From: Gilliamella apicola
GTDB taxonomy: Bacteria > Pseudomonadota > Gammaproteobacteria > Enterobacterales > Orbaceae
Assembly: GCF_003202915.1 (NCBI RefSeq)
Contig: NZ_QGLP01000006.1
Location: 1-64,000, forward strand
Direction of reading: 5' to 3'
DNA: 64,000 nucleotides
The notes under the pieces were generated by a model. That model had not been told where the DNA came from. It worked only from the letters and a program-made list of their open reading frames with translations, and made no database searches. Below, piece by piece: positions 16,857-25,791 of this stretch (its first letter is position 1; every line of letters begins with the position of its first letter). The translations under genes were made by a program, and so were the position numbers.

Positions 16857-18398
16857 TTAATGCAAAGCAAGTGCAATAATAGCTACAATACTTAGCATAC
16901 TGACCATAAACATTAATCTTCGCTGGCTTCTTTTACTACTTTGAAGTTCTTGATTAATTTTTTTTAGTTGAATATGCATCTGTTTAGTCATCCGAGTCTG
17001 ATCATTCAATTTTATCGGTAGTTCAACGATAAGGTTTTTCCATTCAGGTAGAGATTCCCAAACTTGTTGTAATAACTTTTTAGCACTGTATTTTTCTTCA
17101 TACCATTTTTCTAAAAATGGTTTAGCGGTTTGCCATAAATCGAGCTCAGGATAGAGTTGACGGCCTAATCCTTCTATATAAAATAACGTTTTTTCAAGTA
17201 AGGTTAACTGAGGTTGAATATCCATTTCAAATTGACGAGCCACTTGAAATAGCGCTAATAAAATTTGCGAAAAAGAGATCTCGACTAATGGTTTGGCGAA
17301 TGCTGGTTCGCACACATTACGCATAGCCATTTCTAACGCGACGGCGTCAGTGGTTTCTGGAACCCAACCTGATGTGATATAAATTTGCGCAATTTTTCGA
17401 TAATCTTGGTTGAAAAAGGCAAGAAAGTTTTCAGCTAGATAGCGTTGATCATCTTCAGTTAAAATACCAACAATAGCACAATCGATGCCAATATAACGCG
17501 GATTCTGTGGTTCGCTTATATCCACAAAGATATTACCTGGGTGCATATCTGCATGGAAGAAATTATCCCGAAATACTTGTGTAAAGAAAGCTTGAACACC
17601 TCGTTCGGCTAGTAATTTCATGTTGACGTTACTTCTTTTTAGTTCGTCAATATTAGCGATCGGTGTACCATAAATTCGTTCCTCAACTAGGATATTTTTA
17701 CGGCAGAGATCTTGATAAACATAAGGAATATAAAGAATCTCGCTATTAATAAAATTATCCCGCAAACGCGCGGTGTTGTAGGCTTCTTTGAGGAGATCCA
17801 ATTCTTTTAAAAGCGTACTTTCATAATCACTAACAATTTCTACAGCGCGTAATTTTTCACCAAATTTTATCCGTTTGGTAAATTGATTAGCTACCCAATA
17901 CATCAAACGAATGTCTGATTTGATGATAGGTAGTATATTTGGCCGCAAAACTTTGATTACGACTTGAGCTTGGCTACGTTTTAACGTTGCAGTATGCACT
18001 TGTGCAATAGAAGCGGAAGCTAAGGGTTGTTCATCAAAATCTGAAAAATAATAATCAATAGGGCACGCTAAAGCTGTCTCTATTAGTTGTTTAGCAATTT
18101 TGCCATCAAAAGGGGTAACTTGATCTTGTAATTTAGCTAGTGCATCAGCCAGATGTTTTGGCAATACATCTCGTCTTGTTGAGACCATTTGTCCAAACTT
18201 TATCCAAACTGGTCCAAGTTCTTGTAAGGCTTGACGTAACCTTTCACCGATTTCTTGTTGCTTTGCTTTAGGTCTAATCCAAAACAAACTAAACAATAAT
18301 ACACGTAACCATTTTGAAGAACGATGTTTTGGTAATAGTTCATCTAATCGATAAGCCCGAAATACAGTTAATATTTTATAAAGTCGAAAAAATGTCAT
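16857..18398 (-). CDS. ubiB: UbiB-family atypical kinase/ATPase for ubiquinone biosynthesis
   Basis: UbiB is an ADCK3-like protein needed for ubiquinone production; it has ATPase activity and is thought to extract or present lipid intermediates. The protein (513 aa from ATG 18398) shows KFGQMVSTRRDVLP (the KxGQ motif), the alanine-rich loop ASASIAQVH, the lipid-kinase core with FHADMHPGNIF and IGIDCAI, and a C-terminal transmembrane helix pair (LMFMVSMLSIVAIIALAL). A GTG at 18410 in frame is an alternative start. ubiE ends 13 bp before the ATG, so the ubiJ gene that lies between them in E. coli is missing. Confidence 0.93.
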   Translation of the reverse strand: MTFFRLYKILTVFRAYRLDELLPKHRSSKWLRVLLFSLFWIRPKAKQQEIGERLRQALQELGPVWIKFGQMVSTRRDVLPKHLADALAKLQDQVTPFDGKIAKQLIETALACPIDYYFSDFDEQPLASASIAQVHTATLKRSQAQVVIKVLRPNILPIIKSDIRLMYWVANQFTKRIKFGEKLRAVEIVSDYESTLLKELDLLKEAYNTARLRDNFINSEILYIPYVYQDLCRKNILVEERIYGTPIANIDELKRSNVNMKLLAERGVQAFFTQVFRDNFFHADMHPGNIFVDISEPQNPRYIGIDCAIVGILTEDDQRYLAENFLAFFNQDYRKIAQIYITSGWVPETTDAVALEMAMRNVCEPAFAKPLVEISFSQILLALFQVARQFEMDIQPQLTLLEKTLFYIEGLGRQLYPELDLWQTAKPFLEKWYEEKYSAKKLLQQVWESLPEWKNLIVELPIKLNDQTRMTKQMHIQLKKINQELQSSKRSQRRLMFMVSMLSIVAIIALALH

Positions 18399-18411
18399 TA
18401 TTTTTTTCACA

Positions 18412-19188
18412 TTAAAATTTAAAACCAGTATGTAAAGCTACAATACCACCTGTCATATTGTGATATTTAACATCGACAAATCCGGCATCTTCCATCATTT
18501 TTTTCAATGTTTTTTGATCCGGGTGCATCCGAATAGATTCGGCTAAATATCGATAGCTTTCGGAATCATTCGCCACAATCTTGCCCATTAACGGCAGCAT
18601 AGTAAATGAGTAAAGATCGTAGGCTTTATTTAGAATTTGATATTGAGGTTTAGAAAATTCTAGAATCAATAAGCGCCCACCTGGTTTTAATACTCCCCAC
18701 ATGGATTGTAAAGCTTTTTGCTTATCAGTCACATTTCGTAAACCAAATGAGATAGTAATACAATCAAAATAGTTATCAGCAAATGGTAATTCTTCCGCGT
18801 TTGCTTGTACATATTCAATATTTTTAAATAAACCTTTGTCTCGTAGTTTGTCTCTACCTACTTTAAGCATCGATTCATTGATATCGGCTAATACTACTAA
18901 GCCATCATCACCAACAATCTGTGAAAATTTAGCCGTTAAATCTCCTGTTCCACCAGCAAGATCAAGAACTTTTTGTCCTTTTCTAACACTACTATATTCA
19001 ATAGTGATTTTTTTCCAGAACCGGTGAATACCAAATGACATTAGATCATTCATAATATCGTATTTATCTGCAACAGAATGAAAAACTTCGGCAACGCGTT
19101 TTGCTTTATCTTGTTTTAAAACTTGTGTATAACCAAAATCAATTTTATCTTGATTTTCATCATGTTGCGGCTGAGAAGATTGAGACAT
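18412..19188 (-). CDS. ubiE: Ubiquinone/menaquinone C-methyltransferase UbiE
   Basis: UbiE is the SAM-dependent C-methyltransferase acting on demethylmenaquinol and the ubiquinone intermediate DDMQ. The 258-aa protein has the UbiE N-terminal block [23 protein letters not shown] motif [17 protein letters not shown], and the typical C-terminal [12 protein letters not shown]. Length fits E. coli (251). It starts the ubiE-ubiB(-tat) cluster after a leader containing an AGGTGA site. Shared use for both quinones suits an organism living at varying low oxygen. Confidence 0.96.
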   Translation of the reverse strand: MSQSSQPQHDENQDKIDFGYTQVLKQDKAKRVAEVFHSVADKYDIMNDLMSFGIHRFWKKITIEYSSVRKGQKVLDLAGGTGDLTAKFSQIVGDDGLVVLADINESMLKVGRDKLRDKGLFKNIEYVQANAEELPFADNYFDCITISFGLRNVTDKQKALQSMWGVLKPGGRLLILEFSKPQYQILNKAYDLYSFTMLPLMGKIVANDSESYRYLAESIRMHPDQKTLKKMMEDAGFVDVKYHNMTGGIVALHTGFKF

Positions 19189-19250
19189 AAAAATTCACCT
19201 TTCACAAAGAGTTAGCTTATTTTAACATAAGCTAACCTAAATGTGATGGA

Positions 19251-20186
19251 CTAAATCAATAGTGAATCAACCATTTTAGAAACAATTTCGAAATATTGTA
19301 ATGGGGTAGAATTTGCAGGTAATTGGTTTTCATGAATAATTAAATCAAATTGATAACTATTTTTTAGTCCATTTAAGACTTCGTTAGTTTTACCAAAAAT
19401 CTGTTCATAGTATTGGGCTAACGTTTCGAAATCTATAGAGGTAAAGAGGAGTTTATTGGCATTTTCAACTGCTTTAGTCATTCTCTCTACTTGTAACATT
19501 GCGATTCTTAGATAATCATTTTCACTTAAGTAACGTTTATTTTCTGGTGTCGAAATTTCTCGTTGAATATAATTTAAATAACCATTAGAGACATATTGAG
19601 TGTTATAAATATTGGCTAATTGTACTGGCAATTCATTAAATTTATCATGGCCGATAATCGCCACTTTTTTGACAAAAAAAGGTTTAGCCGCTTGGGCAAT
19701 AAAAGACCAGTTTTGATAAGGATTTTCACGAATTTTGGTCGCACTAATATTGAAGAATTCACGATCGGCATCAACAATCACCACTGGGCAACCAAAATAG
19801 CGTTCATGTTCTTTTACATCTTGAGGTTCACTAGTAAATACCACCGATGGTTCAATTTTATGTTCGGATAAAATCCGTTTAATACTATCGCTCCACTCTT
19901 GCCAACCATTAGGATAATAGTTAATTCCGGCTTCATCAGAAATATGGATGTGAATATTATGTCTATCTTTAAAGGTCTCTTTTAACCATGAAAAACGATC
20001 ACTGACTTGTGGCTGTATAGGTAAATGACTTTTCTCAAATAGCTGTTTATCACGGTTTGCTTCACAACCAAGCATTACATGTAATTCATCAACTTGCGTT
20101 AACGCTTTTTCAATAAGATAAATATGACCACTGTGTAACGGATAGAACTTACCAAAAATTAAACCAACTCGATGTTTAGATGACAT
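19251..20186 (-). CDS. NadR-like protein: NMN adenylyltransferase domain with degenerate kinase domain
   Basis: From the ATG at 20186 the product has 311 residues (an upstream frame extends to 20252 but lacks conservation). It lacks the N-terminal helix-turn-helix of enterobacterial NadR. The nucleotidyltransferase domain is intact: GLIFGKFYPLHSGHIYLIEK with its HxGH-type motif, and FNISATKIR (ISxTxxR). The second half aligns in order with the ribosylnicotinamide kinase domain (KKVAIIG, later FTSIDFETLAQYYEQIFG), but the Walker A loop, GxxxxGKS in E. coli, reads GHDKFNEL here, with no GKS or GKT. NMN adenylyltransferase activity is therefore likely; kinase and repressor functions appear lost. 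pncB at 30288 supplies another route to NAD. Confidence 0.8.
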   Translation of the reverse strand: MSSKHRVGLIFGKFYPLHSGHIYLIEKALTQVDELHVMLGCEANRDKQLFEKSHLPIQPQVSDRFSWLKETFKDRHNIHIHISDEAGINYYPNGWQEWSDSIKRILSEHKIEPSVVFTSEPQDVKEHERYFGCPVVIVDADREFFNISATKIRENPYQNWSFIAQAAKPFFVKKVAIIGHDKFNELPVQLANIYNTQYVSNGYLNYIQREISTPENKRYLSENDYLRIAMLQVERMTKAVENANKLLFTSIDFETLAQYYEQIFGKTNEVLNGLKNSYQFDLIIHENQLPANSTPLQYFEIVSKMVDSLLI

Positions 20187-20330
20187 AATAATTACCAATA
20201 CTTTTAAAAACTGGATACCAATGTACAGAAAAAAAAACCATTTTCTAACCAATTGATGCTATTTAATATTATTGGAAGATAAAAGTGTTAACTTCCTCAA
20301 AAAATTCGTCAATAACGCAAATCATATCAA

Positions 20331-21374
20331 TTAAGATTGATATTTAATAGTTGATAAAACAATCCCTGTCGCAACTGAAATATTTAATGCTGACATATTA
20401 TCATTACCTTTCAAATGTACAACGTTATCAGCACAATTAATTAATTTTGTATTAATTTGTTGGAAAATAACTAATGCTACCTTCTTTTTAAAATTGAGTT
20501 GGCATAATTCAGTTGATGTAATAGATTTTAACTGACATGGTAATAAAGCAACAACTTGATAACCATGCTGTTTTAATATATCTATGGATGCAATAAAATC
20601 ATCACTCTTAATGGATTCAATTGCTTCAATACCGCCTTCAGCAACACGCATAGCCGAACCACTATCAAGTAAATTGGTTTGACGTAAAATAACACCATTA
20701 ACGCCAAAAAAAGCAGCGCTGCGAATTAATCCACCTAAATTATGAGGATTATTAACATCGTCAATGGCAATGATGCAATCATTAACTTTATCATCGTATT
20801 TACTTAAATAATCAAGTAAATTGAGCGGTATCCGTTTTTTGACAATTAAGCAGACGCCACCATGATGTGGAGTTTGGGTTAATTTAGTGATTTGCTCTGT
20901 TGACACAATATCATAACCCAGCCGTTGTTTGACCAACCAACTGATTAAATCCTTAAATTGGTATGTCATATCTTGGGTTATAAACAACTTCACAATAGCC
21001 GAACGTCGATGCTTAAATACTGCTTTACAGCTGTTTTCACTATAAACTAAGGTTTCTTCTTTTTTTTGTCGATACTCATCATAACCAAAAGTTGGTGTTT
21101 GATCGTTATCGCGAACTTTCTTTTGCCACGGAGACTCATGTTCATCAGACAAATCAAATTGCGGTTTAGATGATTTTTTAGTTCTATTTGCTGTTTTTGG
21201 TCGGAAAGTTTCAATTCGATCATGTTTTGCTTTGGAATTTGACTGAAAACCATCATTTTTACGCTTATATTGATGATCACTGCCTTTATCTTTTGCAGAT
21301 CGTGTCTTCACATTGGATTGACTATTTTTGGCATAAAAGATTGTGGGTTTACTTTTTTCGCTAATATCGTTCAT
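20331..21374 (-). CDS. SpoU/TrmH-family RNA 2'-O-methyltransferase-like protein (YfiF-like)
   Basis: The 347-aa product has a long basic, low-complexity N-terminal third (Lys, Ser, Asn-rich, residues 1-105), a small substrate-binding domain (about 106-185), and a C-terminal SPOUT domain. Motif 1 is clear (DDVNNPHNLGGLIRSAAFFG) and motif 3 is present (NDNMSALNISVATGIVL). Motif 2, usually LVLGxExxG, reads ALVIFQQINTKL and has lost the glycines and the Glu that shape the SAM knot. Overall it matches E. coli YfiF, whose target is not established, but methyl-donor binding may be impaired. It stands alone between nadR-like and nusB on the same strand. Confidence 0.75.
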   Translation of the reverse strand: MNDISEKSKPTIFYAKNSQSNVKTRSAKDKGSDHQYKRKNDGFQSNSKAKHDRIETFRPKTANRTKKSSKPQFDLSDEHESPWQKKVRDNDQTPTFGYDEYRQKKEETLVYSENSCKAVFKHRRSAIVKLFITQDMTYQFKDLISWLVKQRLGYDIVSTEQITKLTQTPHHGGVCLIVKKRIPLNLLDYLSKYDDKVNDCIIAIDDVNNPHNLGGLIRSAAFFGVNGVILRQTNLLDSGSAMRVAEGGIEAIESIKSDDFIASIDILKQHGYQVVALLPCQLKSITSTELCQLNFKKKVALVIFQQINTKLINCADNVVHLKGNDNMSALNISVATGIVLSTIKYQS

Positions 21375-21395
21375 ATTATTCCCAATTAAAGGCCG

Positions 21396-21815
21396 TTATC
21401 GTTTACGAATGGTTGGTGCAATTTTATCTAATACACCATTTATAAATTTATGACTATCTTCTGCTCCAAAAGTTTTCGCCAGATCAATAGCTTCATTGAT
21501 AACGACTTTGTAAGGGACGTCATGTCTCTTCATTAACTCATAAATTGCAATTCGTAGTACCGCTAATTCAACTTGTCCTAACTCATCAACAGTTCTTTCG
21601 GTTAGGTAAGGTGTCATTTTTTCATCTAACTCTGCGGTGTTTTTAGCAACACCATGAAGTAATTCTCTAAAATATTTGCTATCAACACCCTTCATATCTT
21701 GTTCAGCCATAAAGCCGCTCTCAACATCAGCAAGATCATTTCTAGAGACTTGCCAAGAATAAATGGCTTGAACGGCACACTCTCTTGCTCGACGACGAGG
21801 ATTAACTAACGCCAC
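21396..21815 (-). CDS. nusB: Transcription antitermination factor NusB
   Basis: NusB with NusE (S10) binds boxA of rRNA leaders to promote antitermination. A longer frame opens at 21845, but the GTG at 21815 is the better start. It lies 4 bp after the ribH stop, has AAGGAG 8 nt upstream, and gives 139 residues, the same as E. coli NusB. The protein reads [19 protein letters not shown] at the N-terminus and has the all-alpha pattern through [20 protein letters not shown] near the end. It is coupled to ribH, as in enterobacteria. Confidence 0.95.
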   Translation of the reverse strand: MALVNPRRRARECAVQAIYSWQVSRNDLADVESGFMAEQDMKGVDSKYFRELLHGVAKNTAELDEKMTPYLTERTVDELGQVELAVLRIAIYELMKRHDVPYKVVINEAIDLAKTFGAEDSHKFINGVLDKIAPTIRKR

Positions 21816-21819
21816 TAAT

Positions 21820-22290
21820 TTACTCCTTAATTGTTTTGATAACATTTAACATTTCAAGTGCGGTTAATGCAGCTTCTGCACCTTTATTACCCGCTTTGGT
21901 TCCAGCACGTTCAATTGCCTGTTCAATACTCTCTGTCGTTAAAATACCAAAGCCAACTGGTATCGAATACTCTAAACTAGCATTCAATAAACCTGAACTT
22001 GACTCACCAGCAACAAAATCAAAATGTGCTGTGCTTCCACGAATAACCGTACCTAATGCGACAATGGCATCATATTTTTTTGATTGTGCAGCGACTTTTG
22101 CGGTTAAGGGTATTTCATAAGCTCCTGGTACCCAAATAACCGTAATGTTTTTATCTTCAACTTGACCAATACGCGTTAGTGCGTCTACAGCCCCATTAAC
22201 TAAACTTTCATTAATAAATTGGTTAAAACGTGCGACGATAATGGCTACTTTGGCTTTTGGTGCAGCAACTTTACCTTTAACTGTTTGCAT
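21820..22290 (-). CDS. ribH: 6,7-dimethyl-8-ribityllumazine synthase
   Basis: RibH (RibE in E. coli naming) condenses 5-amino-6-ribitylaminouracil with dihydroxybutanone phosphate to form the riboflavin precursor lumazine. The 156-aa protein has [27 protein letters not shown] and the active-site segment [19 protein letters not shown] with the catalytic His. It is the first gene of a ribH-nusB operon. No FMN riboswitch is apparent in the upstream 360 bp, as expected since that element usually precedes ribB. Confidence 0.96.
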   Translation of the reverse strand: MQTVKGKVAAPKAKVAIIVARFNQFINESLVNGAVDALTRIGQVEDKNITVIWVPGAYEIPLTAKVAAQSKKYDAIVALGTVIRGSTAHFDFVAGESSSGLLNASLEYSIPVGFGILTTESIEQAIERAGTKAGNKGAEAALTALEMLNVIKTIKE

Positions 22291-22654
22291 ATTTATTCCT
22301 TAATCAATTGGTTCTGAATGCAATTTTATTTTCACTTTTTTGTGAATAAATTATCTGTCAATGATACCACAAATTAAAAGGTTATCCTATTAGCAAAAAT
22401 GGCGAATTAACATGTTGATAACCAACCAAAGTAAGCATTATTATTAGAAAGTTAAAGTTTGAAAATTTCATGTTTATAAAATGTAATTTATCAATTAATA
22501 AATTGCTATTCCTCTTGATAAAAAAAATAATGGATTTTTAGTCATTGCTTTAACGCTTTTAACCGTTATGAGAAATTTTATTTTATTGCTTGCAAGCTAT
22601 TATTAACTAATTACAATGGTATTAAGAAAGGGTTCTACAAAAGAGGTAATATTG
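22291..22654. other. Divergent promoter region between ribH and gmhA
   Basis: This AT-rich stretch of about 360 bp has no gene. It must contain the promoters for ribH-nusB (minus) and gmhA-yafJ (plus). No recognisable riboswitch or operator was identified. Confidence 0.5.
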
Positions 22655-23230
22655 ATGTACATTAACACTATTCGCAACGAATTAAATCAGGCAATTGACG
22701 TATTGACCAATTTCGTTTCAAATGATGAAAACCTTAAACAAATCCAACAAGCGGCCATTTTAATCGCTGATTCATTTAAACAAGGTGGCAAAGTACTTTC
22801 ATGCGGTAATGGTGGTTCTCATTGTGATGCCATGCATTTCGCAGAAGAGTTAACTGGGCGTTTTCGTGATAACCGACCATCCTACCCAGCCATTGCAATA
22901 TCTGATGTGAGCCATATCTCTTGCGTTGGTAATGATTATGGCTTTGATGCTATTTTTTCTCGTTACGTTGAAGGTGTTGGTCAAAAAGGTGATGTGTTAT
23001 TAGGCATTTCAACTTCTGGAAACTCAACCAATGTCATTAAAGCAATTGAGGTAGCCAAGCAAAAAGGGATGAAAATCATCACGCTTACAGGTAAAGATGG
23101 TGGAAAAATGAATGGGTTGGCCGATGTTGATATTCGTATACCTCATTTTGGTTATGCTGATCGTGTTCAAGAAATCCATATTAAAGTAATTCATATTTTA
23201 ATTTTACTCATTGAAAAAGAGATGGCTTAA
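22655..23230 (+). CDS. gmhA: Phosphoheptose (sedoheptulose 7-phosphate) isomerase
   Basis: GmhA converts sedoheptulose 7-phosphate to D-glycero-D-manno-heptose 7-phosphate, the first step of ADP-heptose synthesis for LPS. Starting at the ATG at 22655 (AGAGG 7 bp upstream) gives 191 residues, in line with E. coli (192). The frame extends upstream to 22616 without conservation. SIS-domain motifs are [20 protein letters not shown] and [15 protein letters not shown]; the C-terminal [17 protein letters not shown] is near-identical to enterobacterial GmhA. The next step enzyme, hldE, is at 13998. yafJ starts one base after its stop. Confidence 0.96.
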   Translation: MYINTIRNELNQAIDVLTNFVSNDENLKQIQQAAILIADSFKQGGKVLSCGNGGSHCDAMHFAEELTGRFRDNRPSYPAIAISDVSHISCVGNDYGFDAIFSRYVEGVGQKGDVLLGISTSGNSTNVIKAIEVAKQKGMKIITLTGKDGGKMNGLADVDIRIPHFGYADRVQEIHIKVIHILILLIEKEMA

Positions 23231-23231
23231 C

Positions 23232-24011
23232 ATGTGCGAATTATTGGGTATGAGCGCCAATGTACCGACTGATATCTGTTTTAGTTTTACCAGTTTAATT
23301 AAACGTGGTGGTGATAAAGGTCCACATAAAGATGGCTGGGGGATAACATTTTATGAAGGTAAAGGATGTCGAACGTTTAAAGATCCTCAACCTTGTAGTT
23401 TTTCCCCTATTGCTAAATTGGTTCAACAATACCCAATAAAATCTACGGCAGTAATTGCTCATATCCGTCAGGCTAATCGTGGAGGAGTTGCCTTAGAAAA
23501 TACCCATCCTTTTACGCGCGAATTATGGGGCAAAAATTGGACATTTGCTCACAATGGGCAACTAACGGACTATCAAAAATTAGATACTGGTATTTTTCAA
23601 CCTGTCGGATTAACCGATAGTGAATATGCTTTTTGTTATTTAATCAATCAATTACATAAAAAATATCCGCAAAAACCAACCAATGATATCGAACTATTTG
23701 ATTATATTCGAGAGAGTGCAATTAAATTAACCGATCTTGGTATTTTTAATATGTTGCTTTCTGATGGTGAATATGTATTTGCCTATTGTTCAACTAATCT
23801 ACATTGGATCACTCGAAAAGCGCCATTTGGTAAAGCTAAATTAATTGATGAAGATGTAGAAATAGATTTTCAAAAACATACCAGCCCAAATGATATTGTT
23901 ACCATTATTTCAACCATGCCGTTAACATCAAACGAAATATGGACTAAATTAGCTGTTGGGGAAGCTATTTTATTTAAAAATGGTGAAATCAACCAATCTT
24001 TCTCATTTTAA
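23232..24011 (+). CDS. yafJ: Class II glutamine amidotransferase YafJ
   Basis: YafJ is an Ntn-hydrolase, predicted to hydrolyse glutamine or gamma-glutamyl compounds. The start must be the ATG at 23232, because it puts the catalytic Cys at position 2 ([14 protein letters not shown]), where it becomes the N-terminal nucleophile. The longer frame from 23211 would bury it. Further conserved pieces are [37 protein letters not shown] and FAHNGQL. At 259 residues it fits E. coli YafJ (255), which also follows gmhA. The last 23 bp overlap the 3' end of the convergent mdtH gene. Confidence 0.93.
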   Translation: MCELLGMSANVPTDICFSFTSLIKRGGDKGPHKDGWGITFYEGKGCRTFKDPQPCSFSPIAKLVQQYPIKSTAVIAHIRQANRGGVALENTHPFTRELWGKNWTFAHNGQLTDYQKLDTGIFQPVGLTDSEYAFCYLINQLHKKYPQKPTNDIELFDYIRESAIKLTDLGIFNMLLSDGEYVFAYCSTNLHWITRKAPFGKAKLIDEDVEIDFQKHTSPNDIVTIISTMPLTSNEIWTKLAVGEAILFKNGEINQSFSF

Positions 24012-25200
24012 CTTTGGTTATAGGGGGTTCATTTTTAAATAAATATTCTAAATAACCTAAAGTTAATAAACCTACTAAAGTTAAAACAATCCATGGTAAA
24101 TGTGGTAAACCAATTTTAATAGCCATATCGTAAAGCCAACCTGCACCCGTATAGCCAATAAATCCGCCTAAAGCAAGTCCTAATCGACTAAATCCCATAT
24201 AACTGCCTTTGGCTTTCGAGTTGGTTAAAACAGTGGCTAAAGTCTCTCTAGCTGGCTCGGCAATTATAGCGCCAAGGTAAAAAAGTGCGATAAGAGATAA
24301 TAGAATAGATAATTGTGATGTAAAACCAATAATTATAAAAGCAAATGACATCAACAATAAACCAAATTTAAGACGTTGATCTAGCCTAAAGTATTTTTCA
24401 CTAAATCGCGCCAGTGGATAAAGCAGAATCAATGAGATAGTCGCTTGGATAGCGTACATCCATTTTACATAGCTTGGGCTACCGGAAACTGTAGTAATGG
24501 TTAAAGGTAGCATCAACATGATTTGTACCCAAAGCACATAATAACCAGTCAAGGTTAATACATAATGAGTAAATTTTTTATCTTGCAAAACCATTTTCAT
24601 GCCATTAATAATTGGAGCTTTACCAATTGCAATATGATAAGCGGGTAAGAACAGCAGATTAAAAATACCACATAAAAAAAAGATAAAAGCACCACACCAG
24701 CAAACTAATTGGAAATCATAATCTATTAAGATACCACCAATCAGAGCACCGATAACGGCTCCGGCATTATCTTGTATCATTAGCAACGAAATAAACTTAC
24801 CTCGCTCGTGAGGTCTGGTAAATTTAATAGTTAATCCCATTCGGGGAGGATCAAATAACAATCCTCCTAATGCAGAAAGTAAACATGAAACAAGTAGTAA
24901 CCAGTGTTCAGTGGCTAATGCCATTGAGATAAAACCAATCGATCGCAAAAACATACCGGTTATAATCATTGGTTTTGCACCAAAACGATCGGCTATTGCC
25001 CCGCCAATTAAGCCAAATCCTTGTTGAACGAATTGACGAAATCCTAAAGCAAAACCAACGAATAAGGCACTCCAGCCAACTTGACTAACAAAATGTGTAG
25101 ACACCAATGGAAATACGACATAAAATCCCAACACAATAAACAAATTATCAAGTAATAATATATATCTACCTGTTTTACGAACTTGTGAAGGAATTGGCAT
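23989..25200 (-). CDS. mdtH: Multidrug MFS exporter MdtH
   Basis: MdtH is a 12-TM drug:H+ antiporter of the DHA1 group. The 403-aa product aligns along its length with E. coli MdtH (402 aa): [20 protein letters not shown] at the start, [20 protein letters not shown] with motif A DRFGAKPM, and [19 protein letters not shown] in the loop after TM4. It starts one base after the mgsA stop region on the minus strand, so mgsA-mdtH is likely a unit. Its 3' end overlaps yafJ tail to tail. Confidence 0.9.
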   Translation of the reverse strand: MPIPSQVRKTGRYILLLDNLFIVLGFYVVFPLVSTHFVSQVGWSALFVGFALGFRQFVQQGFGLIGGAIADRFGAKPMIITGMFLRSIGFISMALATEHWLLLVSCLLSALGGLLFDPPRMGLTIKFTRPHERGKFISLLMIQDNAGAVIGALIGGILIDYDFQLVCWCGAFIFFLCGIFNLLFLPAYHIAIGKAPIINGMKMVLQDKKFTHYVLTLTGYYVLWVQIMLMLPLTITTVSGSPSYVKWMYAIQATISLILLYPLARFSEKYFRLDQRLKFGLLLMSFAFIIIGFTSQLSILLSLIALFYLGAIIAEPARETLATVLTNSKAKGSYMGFSRLGLALGGFIGYTGAGWLYDMAIKIGLPHLPWIVLTLVGLLTLGYLEYLFKNEPPITKVKMRKIG

Positions 25201-25659
25201 TTATTGTATTCTTTTAATTAGATAACCTTGATAATCGGGAATTTCAATTTCCACTTCTTTTGTGAAGATTGAGGATTGTATGAGAGCATTAGCAGTAGCT
25301 TGATTAGTCGCAACCGGAATGTTCCAAACCGTTGATAAACGTAATAAAGCTTTTACATCTGGATCATGCGGAACGGCATTTAGTGGATCCCAGAAAAATA
25401 TAAGAATATCAATTTTACCTTCTGCGATCAACGCACCGATTTGCTGATCGCCCCCCATAGGCCCACTGAGCATTGGTGTAATATCTAATCCGGTCTCTTT
25501 TTTGATTAATGTACCTGTCGTACCTGTTCCACATAAATTATGATGAGAGAGCTCTTCGCGATTTTTTTTGCACCAATTTAATAATGCTTCTTTTAAGTGA
25601 TCATGCGCGACTAAAGCAATATTTTTCTTTGCTGGTAATTTTCGAGTAATATAAAGCAT
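25201..25659 (-). CDS. mgsA: Methylglyoxal synthase
   Basis: MgsA converts dihydroxyacetone phosphate to methylglyoxal and phosphate, a glycolytic bypass used under phosphate limitation or sugar stress. The 152-aa length equals E. coli MgsA. Active-site residues are in place: [12 protein letters not shown] (Asp71), [19 protein letters not shown] (Asp91, His98, Asp101), and the phosphate-binding GTGTTGTLI. It is immediately followed by mdtH. With glutathione reductase present in the window, glutathione-based methylglyoxal detoxification is plausible. Confidence 0.96.
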   Translation of the reverse strand: MLYITRKLPAKKNIALVAHDHLKEALLNWCKKNREELSHHNLCGTGTTGTLIKKETGLDITPMLSGPMGGDQQIGALIAEGKIDILIFFWDPLNAVPHDPDVKALLRLSTVWNIPVATNQATANALIQSSIFTKEVEIEIPDYQGYLIKRIQ

Positions 25660-25745
25660 TGAATTAGTCCTAAAACGTTATTATTTTTTCTTTTTTATCA
25701 GACTATTTAACAAAGAGCAAGCAGTATTTGATGAAAAAATTTAAT

Positions 25746-25768
25746 AAAAAAGGCACCGAAGTGCCTTT
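25746..25768 (-). terminator. Terminator of the first porin gene
   Basis: AAAGGCACTTCGGTGCCTTT (minus strand) is a perfect 8-bp stem with a stable TTCG-type loop, followed by a T tract. Confidence 0.9.
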
Positions 25769-25791
25769 CATTAAATCGCAACATAAAATGA

